The position numbers and the translations under genes are program-made. DNA of 35,443 bases from an uncultured Bacteroidia bacterium (GTDB lineage: Bacteria; Bacteroidota; Bacteroidia; Bacteroidales; Prolixibacteraceae), in contig CAILKW010000394.1 of assembly GCA_903834845.1 (NCBI GenBank), positions 1 to 35,443 of the forward strand, written 5' to 3'. This document shows, in pieces, positions 7,618 to 17,566 of the stretch (positions are counted from its first letter, which is position 1; each line of letters starts with the position of its first letter). The notes under the pieces were generated by a model. That model was given only the letters and a program-made list of their open reading frames with translations, did no database searches and was not told where the DNA came from.

Positions 7618-8970
7618 ATGAAAAATTTATCCCGCAGATCGTTCCTCAAAACTGCCTCCGTTTCGATGGCAGGAACATTCGTAATTCCTAACCTTCTTAG
7701 TTGCTCACCGGGTGAGAGATTAAACATTGCAGTAATTGGTGTTGGTGGCCGCGGTCAGGCAAGCTGGACGCAGGTTCCCAAGGATAGTATCGTTGCCTTA
7801 TGCGATGTTGACGACAGGCAATCAGCAAAAGGTTTTAAAGCACTCCCTAAAGCAAAAAGATATAAAGATTTTCGGAAAATGTTCGACGAAATGGCTGGTA
7901 ATATTGATGCAGTGATCATAGCAACACCCGATCATACTCATTTTGCGGCGGCTATGGCTGCAATGGAACTTGGTAAACATGTATTTGTTGAGAAACCTTT
8001 GACACATAATATCTGGCAGTCGCGTACCTTAAAAAAGGCAGCCAAATATTATGGCGTTGTGTCACAAATGGGTAACCAGGGTCATACAACCAATGGAATC
8101 AGATTGGTAAAAGAGTGGTACGATGCAGGGTTACTTGGACAGGTTAAAGAGGTATATGCCTGGCAACCTGGACTTAATACCGATAAAGGGGGATCTTTTG
8201 TACCATCAACAAGCTTTCCACCCGAAGCCCAGGCCATACCTGCTGAGCTTGATTGGAATTTGTGGCAGGGACAAGCCGCCGAACGCCCTTATAATAAGGT
8301 TTATGTGCCTGGGAACTGGAGAGGTTTTTACTACTACGGAAATGGGAAATTAGGCGATTGGTGCTGCCATACTCTTGATGCTCCATACTGGGCCTTAGAT
8401 CTTGGGATACCTTATATGGCTGAAGCAGAGCTATTGAACCCGGTACCTGATCATACCTTTGTTTCCGAACAATCAGTTGTTACCTGGCAGTTTGCCGCTC
8501 GTGGCGATAAGGCTCCTGTTACAATGAAATGGTATGAAGGGTTCGGAAAACCAGCCGTAAGACCCGAATGGGGAATTGAAGAACTGCCTAAAGAGGGAAT
8601 GATTATGATTGGTGATAAAAAAACGCTGATAACCGGAATGAGACCAAACGATGCGCGGTTGCTTGTACCGAAAGAAGAATGGACTGAATTCCTGAAAAAT
8701 CCTCCCCCAAAAACTCTTAAAAGAATTTTGGAGGAAAAGCCAGTTCAGGAATGGATTGCAGCAATTAAAAATGATACACTTCCCGGATCAAACTTTGATT
8801 ATGCCTCCAGTTTAGTCGAAATGGCTCAGGTGGGTATTTTGGCTCAAAGGTTTGGGGGGAAAATCGAATATGATGCTACAAATATGAAAGCAATCGGTCG
8901 CCCTGAATTAGATGAATACATAAAAGAACCTCCACGTGAAGGGTGGTCCTATGGCGAGAAATTGTATTGA
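7618..8970 (+). CDS. Tat-exported Gfo/Idh/MocA-family oxidoreductase
   Basis: This 450-residue protein has a twin-arginine signal (SRRSFLK, residues 5-11) followed by LLSCSPG, a possible lipobox. The Rossmann domain shows GVGGRG (residues 41-46) for NAD(P) binding, and EKPLTHN with Lys126 is the family's active-site motif. The C-terminal half is the substrate-binding alpha/beta domain. Members oxidise or epimerise sugars and cyclitols; exported versions may make 3-keto sugars. I chose ATG at 7618 because it starts exactly at the Tat signal; a TTG at 7591 is in frame but adds no sensible leader. It heads the intact glycosidase genes, and the DUF1080 protein downstream could act on 3-keto products. 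Confidence 0.9.
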   Translation: MKNLSRRSFLKTASVSMAGTFVIPNLLSCSPGERLNIAVIGVGGRGQASWTQVPKDSIVALCDVDDRQSAKGFKALPKAKRYKDFRKMFDEMAGNIDAVIIATPDHTHFAAAMAAMELGKHVFVEKPLTHNIWQSRTLKKAAKYYGVVSQMGNQGHTTNGIRLVKEWYDAGLLGQVKEVYAWQPGLNTDKGGSFVPSTSFPPEAQAIPAELDWNLWQGQAAERPYNKVYVPGNWRGFYYYGNGKLGDWCCHTLDAPYWALDLGIPYMAEAELLNPVPDHTFVSEQSVVTWQFAARGDKAPVTMKWYEGFGKPAVRPEWGIEELPKEGMIMIGDKKTLITGMRPNDARLLVPKEEWTEFLKNPPPKTLKRILEEKPVQEWIAAIKNDTLPGSNFDYASSLVEMAQVGILAQRFGGKIEYDATNMKAIGRPELDEYIKEPPREGWSYGEKLY

Positions 8971-9295
8971 GCAGTAACCAGTAATTTATTCCAAAAATAT
9001 TGCAATTTTAGTTTCGCAAAAAAAATGTCAGTTATCATAAAGCGATTAAATAAAAATGAATCAACTACTGATTTTCACATCAATAATGTTTGCTTTAAAT
9101 GATTTTTTCAATGAGTATTATGCTAAGCTAATTGGCCTTGTCAGAAAGATGTTAAGGTTATTTATTGCATTGATTCTTCCTCAGATTCTTTTTTCAACTG
9201 ATCTTGATATTTGGGAAACTTATACTCTGTTACAGGCTTGTTATGGAAGCCATCTGAAATACAAATTCCGGTAATCATGTATAATACTTACCCAA
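8971..9295. other. Intergenic stretch before the rhamnosidase gene
   Basis: About 325 bp with no recognisable gene. A 72-codon open frame (9056-9274) is hydrophobic and has no family resemblance; I regard it as spurious. No clear terminator was seen. A promoter for the rhamnosidase gene may lie here, but no convincing box was found. Confidence 0.4.
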
Positions 9296-12025
9296 ATGAA
9301 AATACTTCTTCTTGTTTATATCCTTTTTGTCACAGCACTTTATGCCTCCGGGGTCAATATTCAAAACCTACGTTGCGAATACCTCCCTAATCCCTTAGGT
9401 ATTGATATTTTGAATCCGAGGTTAAGTTGGATCATCGAATCCACCCGGCGAGGGGAGCGGCAAAAAGCTTTTCAAATCATTGTTGCCTCATCAAAAGATA
9501 AGCTTGCAGAAAATCACGGGGATTTATGGGATAGCCATAAAGTGATATCAAGTCAAAACACACAGTTGGAATATTCCGGTGAACCATTACGATCAGGTAT
9601 GCATTGCTACTGGAAAGTGCGTATTTGGGATATGACCGGAAAGGTATCAGATTGGAGCCTACCCGCCTTATGGACAATGGGTTTAATTAATGCAAAAGAT
9701 TGGCAGGCCAAATGGATAGGAGTGAATGAACCCACGTCTGCCGAGTGGCCTAAACCACGTTATTTGCGCAAGTCTTTTACTCTTGAAGGCAATGTTCGTC
9801 AGGCTACTGTTTATGTAACATCTTTAGGACTTTATGAATTGAGGTTGAACGGAGAGCGTGTGGGAAACCATCAACTGACTCCCGAATGGACAAATTACAA
9901 CAAACGGATACTTTATCAGACTTATGATGTAACAAATATGGTTCGTACCGGCTCAAATGCCATAGCTGCATTGTTAGGCAATGGCTGGTACTGTGGCGGC
10001 TGGCAGCATTGGAAAGATAAACTCAAGGCCATTTATGGTACAGAACCTCTATTTTTAACGCAATTAGAGATTGAATTTGCCGATGGTAGCCATCAAACCA
10101 TAGTTTCGGATGAGAGCTGGAAAGGCATTGTGGATGGCCCGCTTCAATTTGCCGGAATTTATGAAGGTGCTACTTACGATGCTCGTAAGGAATTGACTGG
10201 TTGGGACTCTTCTGAATTCAATGATCTGAAATGGACTGCTGTTACTACACCCCGGGCAGGTATTGATTTCAAAGTAGGGAAACTCGTAGGACAACGTGGT
10301 GAGCCAATAAGGATAACACATGAGCTTAAACCAATAGCCGTAACTGAACCTATACCCGGAGTCTTTGTTTTCACATTCGATCAGAATATGGTAGGTTGGT
10401 GTCGTTTCAAATTCCACCATCAAGCTGGGGAAACCATTGAACTTCAGCACGGAGAGATGCTCAACACCGATGGTACTATTTTTCTTGGGAATCTCACAGT
10501 AGTAAGTAAACATCGTATTCAATTAGATCGCTATACATTTAAAGGTAATGAAGAAGAAACCTTTGAACCTAATTTCACTTATCACGGGTTTCAATATGTA
10601 GAAGTCAGGGGGCTGAAGGAAAAACCGGATATTGAGAGCCTTACCGGTGTGGTATTCAACAGCGACTGCCCCGAAGTGGGTCAGTTTACCTGCTCCGAAC
10701 CTCTACTCAACCGTTTGGCAAAAAATATCTTATGGTCGCAGCGTGGTAACTACATGGGAGTTCCTACCGATTGCCCCCAACGTAACGAACGGTGCGGCTA
10801 CACCGGAGATGCCCAGTTTTTTATGCGAGCAGCAGTCTATAATATGGATGTTTCGGCGTTTTTCAGCAGATGGCTGGTGGATGTGTGTGAAGAAGCACAA
10901 ATGCCCGATGGCCATTTTGCTGATCACGCACCTACTTTCGGGCCGGGAGATGGACCAAATATTGGCTGGTCGGATGCAGGAATTATCTGTCCCTACGAAA
11001 TCTACCGAACCTACGGCGACACTCGTGTTATCCGAGAGCATTACTCGGCAATGAAACGGAATCTTGATTGGCTTACCAAAGAGAGCAAGGATTTTCTTTT
11101 TACAGGACGTGTCGGTAACGGCGACTGGCTCAGCACCGGCGGTGGTGTAAGCAAGGAGGTTATCGGAACAGCTTATTCTGCATTTGACTTTCAGTTGATG
11201 GCAAAGATGGCCGATGCAATTGGTGAGAAAGAGGATGCTGCCAGGTTCCGTGACCAAGCCTCAAAAATTTGCAGGGCTTTTGCAAAAACTTACCTTAATG
11301 CCGCGGGTCAGATCAGTCAGAGCAGTCAGAGTGGTTTTGCCTTGGCTTTTACTATGAATCTGGTTCCTGACTCTCTGAAGGAGAGAATGACAGAGCGATT
11401 TGTTGAGGAGGTGAGCCGCTTCGATTGGCATCCCCGTACAGGATTCATTGGTACGCCACGTCTTTTGCCAGGATTACATATTGCAGGACGAGATGACGAT
11501 GCTTACAAATTGTTGTTAAACAAAACCTCTCCATCCTGGCTATATCCAGTAAGTATTGGTGCTACAACAATCTGGGAACGATGGGTTGCCTGGGATGGTA
11601 TTACTCCTCAAGGCGGAATGAATTCGCTTAATCACTATGCATTTGGTGCTGTCGGAGAATATCTCTTCCGCATGATTGGTGGAATCAGCGAAGAAACACC
11701 TGGCTACAAACACATTCGTATTGAACCAATTATTCGTGACGGTCTATCGTGGGCAAATACCAGCTATATCTCCATACAAGGTAAAATAGCAACAGCATGG
11801 AAAGTAGATGGATTGAAACTGACACTTGATGTGACTGTCCCGGCAAATACTACTGCTACTTTATATCTCCCGTCAAAAAATTCCATAAATGTGACTGAGT
11901 CAGGGAAAGAAACCGATAAGGCTAAAGGAGTGAAGTTTCTTTATATGGAAAAGGAGAATGCAGTATATGCTGTGGAATCAGGATCCTATCATTTCCAATC
12001 CTTACTTCCCGAAATCATCAAATGA
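9296..12025 (+). CDS. Alpha-L-rhamnosidase, GH78
   Basis: This 909-residue secreted enzyme has a signal peptide ([19 protein letters not shown]). It follows the GH78 order: an N-terminal Bac_rhamnosid_N-type Fn3 domain ([21 protein letters not shown]), concanavalin-like beta domains, the (alpha/alpha)6 catalytic barrel (about residues 460-800) and a C-terminal beta-sandwich. The active-site loop [15 protein letters not shown] spans residues 491-505, with Glu498 the candidate general acid; the position often occupied by Asp after CPQR is Asn here. TTIWERW carries Glu761, the likely general base. It cleaves terminal alpha-L-rhamnose from plant or bacterial glycans by inversion. The length is normal, and it precedes a GH95 enzyme by 64 bp, suggesting shared transcription. 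Confidence 0.95.
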   Translation: MKILLLVYILFVTALYASGVNIQNLRCEYLPNPLGIDILNPRLSWIIESTRRGERQKAFQIIVASSKDKLAENHGDLWDSHKVISSQNTQLEYSGEPLRSGMHCYWKVRIWDMTGKVSDWSLPALWTMGLINAKDWQAKWIGVNEPTSAEWPKPRYLRKSFTLEGNVRQATVYVTSLGLYELRLNGERVGNHQLTPEWTNYNKRILYQTYDVTNMVRTGSNAIAALLGNGWYCGGWQHWKDKLKAIYGTEPLFLTQLEIEFADGSHQTIVSDESWKGIVDGPLQFAGIYEGATYDARKELTGWDSSEFNDLKWTAVTTPRAGIDFKVGKLVGQRGEPIRITHELKPIAVTEPIPGVFVFTFDQNMVGWCRFKFHHQAGETIELQHGEMLNTDGTIFLGNLTVVSKHRIQLDRYTFKGNEEETFEPNFTYHGFQYVEVRGLKEKPDIESLTGVVFNSDCPEVGQFTCSEPLLNRLAKNILWSQRGNYMGVPTDCPQRNERCGYTGDAQFFMRAAVYNMDVSAFFSRWLVDVCEEAQMPDGHFADHAPTFGPGDGPNIGWSDAGIICPYEIYRTYGDTRVIREHYSAMKRNLDWLTKESKDFLFTGRVGNGDWLSTGGGVSKEVIGTAYSAFDFQLMAKMADAIGEKEDAARFRDQASKICRAFAKTYLNAAGQISQSSQSGFALAFTMNLVPDSLKERMTERFVEEVSRFDWHPRTGFIGTPRLLPGLHIAGRDDDAYKLLLNKTSPSWLYPVSIGATTIWERWVAWDGITPQGGMNSLNHYAFGAVGEYLFRMIGGISEETPGYKHIRIEPIIRDGLSWANTSYISIQGKIATAWKVDGLKLTLDVTVPANTTATLYLPSKNSINVTESGKETDKAKGVKFLYMEKENAVYAVESGSYHFQSLLPEIIK

Positions 12026-12089
12026 AATGTTTGTTTCCCATCAATTATATTTAAATATCAGATATTGTTTAATTTATAAATTTCTAAGT

Positions 12090-14516
12090 ATGAAAAAATT
12101 ATTACGGATTATTGGAACAGTAGTCCTGATTAACATGATTGCATTTCCTGTTTTGGCTCAGCAATCAAGCTCTGACAAGAATCTGTCATTGTCTGAAATT
12201 ATCTCCCCGCCTGCTGAGCCAATGAGCGTATGGTTTGGCAAACCCGCTAAAACTTTCCATCAATCTTGTGTGCTTGGCAACGGACGACTTGGCGCAATGG
12301 ATTTTGGGGGCATTGACAAAGAGCGGATTGTTCTTAACGAATCCTCAGTCTGGACAGGTGGCCCTTATGATGGAAACCGCTATGACGCATACTTATGTCT
12401 GCCCGATGTGCGTAAAAACCTTTTTGCAGGAAATATTAAAGCTGCACAAAGTGAGCTACAGAAAAATTTCGGCTATGCCAATGGGATAAGCGGATGGAAC
12501 GCAAGAGATCAGTTTGGATCGTACCAAACCCTTGGCGACCTCACAATTCAATTTAATGGTTCATCTCAGGCAAAGGTTCAATCCTCCCAGTCTGCCGGTG
12601 ATGTTGCAATGGCAGAACCTGTTTACTCTCTTTACCGCCGCGACCTTAACCTGATGATGGGTGTGGCGCATACAGAATATAGTCAAAATGGTGTACGTTT
12701 CACCCGTGATTTGGTAGTTTCGAAGCCGGACGAAGTGATTGCAATGAACATTAAGACGAATAAACAGGGTTCTCTTACCTTTACTGCGTCACTTTCGCGC
12801 AAGGAATATGCTGTAATCAAAGCAGAGGGGGGATATTTGCGGATGGAGGGGCAACTACCTTTCAAAAAACCGCAAGGTGTTACAGCTGAAGGAGTACGCT
12901 ACCTTGCAATACTTGGTGTTACAACAAAAGGTGGAAAAGTAAGTGTGTCAGAATCCGGCTTTTCAGTCGAAGGTGCAGATGAAGCAACCCTGATAGTTTC
13001 GGCAGGTACCGACCTTTTCAATAAAGAATATGCTTTTGTCGCTCAGCAACGTGTGGTAAAGGCAATGAATAGACCTTTTGAAACAATTCAAAGCGAAGCA
13101 TCGGCTGACCACGCATCGTTTATGAACCGTACCCAAATAACTCTGCCACAGGGTGCAAACTCGCAATTACCAACTCCTGAACGTGTGTCACAGGCACAGA
13201 TAACTCCTGATCCTGCATTGGCAGCACTATATTTTCAATTTGGACGGCATCTGATGGTCTCCGGTTCAAGACCTGATTCACAGCTTCCAACAAACTTGCA
13301 GGGTATCTGGGCTGAAGAATACGACACTCCGTGGCGTGGCGATTTTCATAGCAACATCAACTTGCAGATGAATTACTGGCCTGCTGAAGTAGCTAATCTT
13401 TCGGATTGCCATCTGCCATTAATGCGTTTTATCGAGGGTGTTGCCAAAGAGGGTGCTAAAACGGCTAAAGCTTATTACAACGCCCCCGGTTGGATGGCTA
13501 ACCACACCCAAAACCCCTGGTTTGAAACTGCTCCAAGTAATCTGGGAGCATGCGTTGGCCCAACGTGCGGAGCCTGGTTGTCTCAGCACATTGCTACTCA
13601 TTACGCCTTCACCTTGGATAAAGAGTTTCTGAAAAAATATTATCCGTTAATGCGTGGCGCGAGTGAATTTTGCCAGGCTGTGCTTGTCGAAGATCCAAAA
13701 ACACATTTACTCGTAACCGCCCCATCCAACTCGCCTGAAAATGGTTACCGTTTTACTGATAGTGATGGTAAAAGTCAAACCACCTCATTCTGTATCGGCT
13801 CAACATTTGATCTGCAAATCATACGAGACCTACTGGCACGTACTTCGGAGGCAGCACGAATTCTTGGAATAGATGAGACGTTTGCCAAAAGTCTGGATAT
13901 CACAAGGGAACGACTTATGCCAACGCGCGTTAACAAGGAAGGTCGTATAATGGAATGGCAGGAAGATTTTGAAGAAACAGATATTCATCACCGTCACTCA
14001 TCACATCTTTGGGGATTATACCCCGGAACAGAAATAAATCCGCAAGTCCCTGAATTATTCAAAGGGGCGAGGCTCTCACTTGAACGGCGCGGGGATGCCT
14101 CAACCGGTTGGTCTATGGCATGGAAAGCTAATTTCTGGGCTCGTATGCAGGATGGCGACCGTGCCAACAAGTTAATAGATATGCTTATAGGCCGTGGTGC
14201 CGGGAATCTTTTCTGTCTGCATGCTCCATTCCAAATTGATGGTAATTTTGGCGGTTGTTCGGCAGTTGCAGAAATGCTGATTCAAAGCCACGAGAAAACC
14301 ACTGACGGAGAACCAATTATCCGTATGCTTCCCGCCTTGCCATCAACATGGAATACAGGGTCAGTTAAGGGACTGAAGGCACGTGGCAATTTTACCGTTG
14401 ACCTTAAATGGAAAGATGGTAAAGTGACAGACTACAAAATCACCTCGGCACAACCTCGTAAGGTAACCATTGTAGTGAATGGTCAGACAAAAAAAGTTCA
14501 GGCAAAGAAGTCATAA
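12090..14516 (+). CDS. GH95 alpha-L-fucosidase or alpha-L-galactosidase
   Basis: This 808-residue protein has a signal peptide ([24 protein letters not shown]). ATG at 12090 is preferred over an in-frame upstream start because it begins at that peptide. The N-terminal beta domain includes [23 protein letters not shown] and [11 protein letters not shown]. The (alpha/alpha)6 barrel holds [15 protein letters not shown] (Asn422, Asn424), [11 protein letters not shown] (Glu550, candidate acid), [13 protein letters not shown] and FQIDGNFGG (Asp717), which match the catalytic network of characterised GH95 enzymes. The family inverts alpha-1,2-L-fucosyl or alpha-L-galactosyl linkages; substrate choice cannot be settled here. 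With the rhamnosidase upstream, it points to a branched deoxyhexose-rich glycan. Confidence 0.95.
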   Translation: MKKLLRIIGTVVLINMIAFPVLAQQSSSDKNLSLSEIISPPAEPMSVWFGKPAKTFHQSCVLGNGRLGAMDFGGIDKERIVLNESSVWTGGPYDGNRYDAYLCLPDVRKNLFAGNIKAAQSELQKNFGYANGISGWNARDQFGSYQTLGDLTIQFNGSSQAKVQSSQSAGDVAMAEPVYSLYRRDLNLMMGVAHTEYSQNGVRFTRDLVVSKPDEVIAMNIKTNKQGSLTFTASLSRKEYAVIKAEGGYLRMEGQLPFKKPQGVTAEGVRYLAILGVTTKGGKVSVSESGFSVEGADEATLIVSAGTDLFNKEYAFVAQQRVVKAMNRPFETIQSEASADHASFMNRTQITLPQGANSQLPTPERVSQAQITPDPALAALYFQFGRHLMVSGSRPDSQLPTNLQGIWAEEYDTPWRGDFHSNINLQMNYWPAEVANLSDCHLPLMRFIEGVAKEGAKTAKAYYNAPGWMANHTQNPWFETAPSNLGACVGPTCGAWLSQHIATHYAFTLDKEFLKKYYPLMRGASEFCQAVLVEDPKTHLLVTAPSNSPENGYRFTDSDGKSQTTSFCIGSTFDLQIIRDLLARTSEAARILGIDETFAKSLDITRERLMPTRVNKEGRIMEWQEDFEETDIHHRHSSHLWGLYPGTEINPQVPELFKGARLSLERRGDASTGWSMAWKANFWARMQDGDRANKLIDMLIGRGAGNLFCLHAPFQIDGNFGGCSAVAEMLIQSHEKTTDGEPIIRMLPALPSTWNTGSVKGLKARGNFTVDLKWKDGKVTDYKITSAQPRKVTIVVNGQTKKVQAKKS

Positions 14517-14536
14517 AATAGAAAAAAATATCATAA

Positions 14537-15244
14537 ATGAAAAAAATTATTCCATTTATTTTAATATCTTTCCTTCTGTGTTCAGGTACTGCATATCAGT
14601 CTTTTGGTAAGAATAAAACACAGAAAAACATCTCTATCAGTGAAGCCACGGAATGGAGCAACACGTGGATGGTTTCGACAAATAAACATGATCTGCCACG
14701 TGTTTTAATCATCGGCGATTCACATGTCGAGCGTTATTATCAGGTTGTTGCGGGCAAGTTGAGTAAGAAGGCTTATTGCTGCAAGTTCACAACTTCGCGA
14801 AGTTTGGGAGATCCTGCTTTAATTGCACAACTGAAAGCACTTTTTTTCAGTTACCGCTTTGATGTTATTAGTTTTAATAACGGTTTGCATGGCATAGATT
14901 ATTCCGATGAAGATTATAGCCGTTATTTGCCTATTGTTTATAAACTTTTTAAAAAAAGTATTCCTGAGTTAAAATTAATCTGGGTCAACATCACTTCACG
15001 AAGAGTAGGTGGGAATCTTACCGAATTTGACAAATATAATTCGGGAGTAATCAACCGCAACATGGCGATTGCAGAATTTACCACTAAAAATAATATTCCT
15101 CTTATTGATTTCTATTTGCCATCCTTTAATCATCCTGAATATTACGAAAACGATGGAATCCATTTCAATAAAACAGGTGTGGAAGAACAGGCAAAAGCTG
15201 TTTCATCCGAAATTATGAATGTTCTTGGTATTTCTGGCCTTTAG
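14537..15244 (+). CDS. Secreted SGNH/GDSL-type esterase
   Basis: This 235-residue protein has a signal peptide (MKKIIPFILISFLLCSGTAY). The SGNH signature is complete in outline: block I IIGDSHVERY with Ser62, NNGLHG in the middle (block III Asn), and DGIHFNKTG near the end with Asp206 and His209. These enzymes remove acyl groups such as acetate from carbohydrates, which would expose the glycan to the neighbouring rhamnosidase and fucosidase. The gene is 20 bp downstream of the GH95 gene in the same orientation, consistent with one operon. The substrate is inferred only. Confidence 0.85.
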   Translation: MKKIIPFILISFLLCSGTAYQSFGKNKTQKNISISEATEWSNTWMVSTNKHDLPRVLIIGDSHVERYYQVVAGKLSKKAYCCKFTTSRSLGDPALIAQLKALFFSYRFDVISFNNGLHGIDYSDEDYSRYLPIVYKLFKKSIPELKLIWVNITSRRVGGNLTEFDKYNSGVINRNMAIAEFTTKNNIPLIDFYLPSFNHPEYYENDGIHFNKTGVEEQAKAVSSEIMNVLGISGL

Positions 15245-15301
15245 GGTTTTTATGCAGAATAAATTTTCTATTATATTAATTATCAATTAAAAACAAGAAA
15301 A

Positions 15302-16051
15302 ATGAGTAAAAAATTTTTGAAATTTTATGTAAGTGCAGGTTTATTTTTAGTTTTAGTTTCACACGGAACTGCCGTTTTTTCTCAAAAGGCTGAAAATCAG
15401 CTTCCGGAACCAAAAGTTATTCAACCAGGTAAAAAGGGAAAAGCTCCTTCAGATGCTATTGTTTTATTTGACAAGGGCTCTTTGAGCAATTTTGAAAGTA
15501 TTAAGGATGGAGGTCCTGCCAATTGGAAAGTAAGTGGTAAAAAGTTTACAGTCAATCCAAAAGCGACAAGTATTCAGACAAAAGAAAAGTTTGGTGATTG
15601 CCAGTTGCACATAGAATGGAATACGCCGATCAAAGATGTCAAGGCAGGTAAAAAAGATCAGGGATGCGGAAATTCAGGGGTTTACCTGATGGGAAAGTAC
15701 GAAGTTCAGGTTTTGAATTCATTTATTAATAAAACCTATCCCGATGGTCAGGCCGGAGCAATTTACAAGCAATATGCCCCGCTTGTGAACGCTTCGCTCA
15801 AACCCGGTGAATGGCAGACTTATGACATAATTTTCAAAGCCCCACGTTTTAATAATGACGGTTCACAAAAAACTCCAGGCTTTTTTACCATTCTGCATAA
15901 TGGAGTATTGGTTCAGAATAATGTGGAAATTAAAGGAGCAACACAGGCAAATAATGGAAAAACCCCAATAAGTGTGACAGAGCTTCCGCTAATGCTCCAA
16001 AATCATTCAAATGAAGTGAGTTACAGGAATATCTGGATTAGAAGATTATAA
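15302..16051 (+). CDS. DUF1080 (3-keto-disaccharide hydrolase-like) secreted protein
   Basis: This 249-residue protein has a signal peptide and a DUF1080/PF06439 jelly-roll domain from about residue 50. The family segments are IVLFDKGSLSNFES, NWKVSGKKFTVNP, FGDCQLHIEWNTP, GCGNSGVYLMGKYEVQVLNS, PGEWQTYDIIFKAP and a C-terminal SYRNIWIRRL. Relatives hydrolyse 3-keto-glycosides or bind sugars. The presence of an exported Gfo/Idh/MocA oxidoreductase in the same cluster suggests an oxidise-then-cleave route, a pairing known in Bacteroidota; this is inference. It is complete and of ordinary length. Confidence 0.92.
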   Translation: MSKKFLKFYVSAGLFLVLVSHGTAVFSQKAENQLPEPKVIQPGKKGKAPSDAIVLFDKGSLSNFESIKDGGPANWKVSGKKFTVNPKATSIQTKEKFGDCQLHIEWNTPIKDVKAGKKDQGCGNSGVYLMGKYEVQVLNSFINKTYPDGQAGAIYKQYAPLVNASLKPGEWQTYDIIFKAPRFNNDGSQKTPGFFTILHNGVLVQNNVEIKGATQANNGKTPISVTELPLMLQNHSNEVSYRNIWIRRL

Positions 16052-16087
16052 AATCAACTTTGTTAAACCTTTAATAAAAACTATCTC

Positions 16088-17242
16088 ATGCAAAAGAAAA
16101 ATCTCACGAAGAAATTATTCATTGTCATGATGCTCACACAATACTTCCTGTTTTCAGGATGTAGTGTGAGCCAGCAAAGCGGGTTGTATAGTTTACCTTT
16201 TCTGGATAACTCAGAATCACGCTCTATTTCTGCTGAAAACCTAAACGGCGAAAAAGGCAAAGGTGGCATGGCTATTCCAAATCCTTCAGAACCCAAACCT
16301 GCTGCAAGTGCCCGTGCTGCTGATGATTTGGGCCAAGGTTGGAAAGTTAAACCATTTTTGAGGATTAATAAAGGTGAAACCGTAACCCTGATGGATGTAG
16401 ATGGCCCCGGGATCATCAGGCATATCTGGATGGTTGAGGGCTTAAGTCGTAACCATGTTTTGCGGTTTTATTGGGACAATGAACTATCACCATCAATCGA
16501 AGTTCCTGTACCCGATTTTTTTGCAATAGGTAATGAAACTTTTGCCCGGGTAAATTCTCAGGCTATTGTCGTAAATCCTGCAAATGCCTTAAATTGTTTC
16601 TGGTCAATGCCTTTCAAGAAACATGTAAAAATTACAATCACAAATGAAGGTCAGAAAGACTTGCAACTTCTCGCTTTTCAGATTTCCTATTCTTTGACCT
16701 CATTACCAAAAAATACAGCATATTTTCATGCACAATGGAGACGCGCTAAAACCGGAACAGAAAACCCTTATATTATTTTGGATGGAGTGAAGGGGAAGGG
16801 TCGTTATATCGGGACATTTTTATCATGGACGCAATCAACCGACAACAACTGGTTTGGCGAAGGTGAAATTAAATTTTTCATGGATGGAGATGACAAATTT
16901 CCAACTATTTGCGGGACAGGAACAGAAGATTATATTCTTGGAAGTTATGGCTTTCCTGAATCTTTTACTACTGCCTATTCAGGGACGACATTACCTTCAA
17001 AAGATTCAGATAAACTGCCAAATTTTTGGAGTCTTTACCGTTGGCATATTATGGACCCGATCTGTTTTAAAACGGATCTCAAAGTAACAATTCAAGCTTT
17101 AGGCTGGTTTAATAACGGTAAATACAGAAAACTTGATGATGATATAGCTTCAGTTGCATATTGGTATCAGACAGAACCACATACTCCATTTCCAACGTTT
17201 CCTTCACCTGAACAAAGAGTTCCGGTCAAAAAAACAAAGTAG
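16088..17242 (+). CDS. GH172/DUF2961 family lipoprotein
   Basis: This 384-residue protein has a lipoprotein-like signal (FLFSGC, Cys25). The DUF2961 core includes VDGPGIIRHIWM, LRFYWDNELSPSIEVPV with DFFAIG, and NCFWSMPFKKHVKITI. GKGRYIGTFLSW is followed by GEGEIKFFMDGDDKFPT (Glu258, Glu260) and GTGTEDYILGSYGF (Glu280). GH172 enzymes act on furanosides such as difructose anhydride or D-arabinan; acidic residues in the last two segments are the candidate catalytic pair. It ends the first part of the enzyme cluster, 36 bp after the DUF1080 gene. A large palindrome follows it. Activity in this family is varied, so the substrate is unknown. Confidence 0.9.
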   Translation: MQKKNLTKKLFIVMMLTQYFLFSGCSVSQQSGLYSLPFLDNSESRSISAENLNGEKGKGGMAIPNPSEPKPAASARAADDLGQGWKVKPFLRINKGETVTLMDVDGPGIIRHIWMVEGLSRNHVLRFYWDNELSPSIEVPVPDFFAIGNETFARVNSQAIVVNPANALNCFWSMPFKKHVKITITNEGQKDLQLLAFQISYSLTSLPKNTAYFHAQWRRAKTGTENPYIILDGVKGKGRYIGTFLSWTQSTDNNWFGEGEIKFFMDGDDKFPTICGTGTEDYILGSYGFPESFTTAYSGTTLPSKDSDKLPNFWSLYRWHIMDPICFKTDLKVTIQALGWFNNGKYRKLDDDIASVAYWYQTEPHTPFPTFPSPEQRVPVKKTK

Positions 17243-17250
17243 GGTATTCC

Positions 17251-17404
17251 TGAGTCCACTCCGAAAAGCCTAATTTTGCCACCAGGACACAAAAACACAA
17301 AGGCTTCACTAAAGTTATAGTGCAGTTATTTTTCTCTTTGTGAAACCTTGGCGTCTTAGAGCCTTAGTGGCATTTCATGTTTTTATCTTTTCGGAGTGTA
17401 CTCA
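17251..17404. repeat. 154-bp nested palindromic element (MITE- or REP-like)
   Basis: The outer arms 17251-17268 (TGAGTCCACTCCGAAAAG) and 17387-17404 are reverse complements at 17 of 18 positions. The inner arms 17277-17314 and 17336-17372 are a second, imperfect inverted pair related to TGCCAC...AAAGG...TTCAC, separated by only ~21 bp. The whole could fold into one long hairpin. The inner arms resemble a GCCAC...CACAAAG-type sequence that I recall being dispersed in Bacteroidota intergenic regions. It lies between the GH172 gene and the beta-propeller gene and might terminate transcription between them. Confidence 0.85.
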
Positions 17405-17566
17405 TTTTTTAAATATAATAAGGTAGGTTTATCTGATTATTAATAACAGATTTCTGATTTTTCTTCTGTTATATTTTTTAGGTTTGCAGATTAATTATTT
17501 AAACTCTATTGAATACTTAATTATCTGAAATTGGGTATGATATGTCAACTAATAAATTGTTCAGAA

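Noticed and set aside
7618-8970. GH109 alpha-N-acetylgalactosaminidase
   Set aside because: GH109 shares the Gfo/Idh/MocA fold, but I see no feature that favours it over the broader oxidoreductase family.
9056-9274. 72-codon hydrophobic frame before the rhamnosidase gene
   Set aside because: No family resemblance, signal peptide or conserved context; probably chance.
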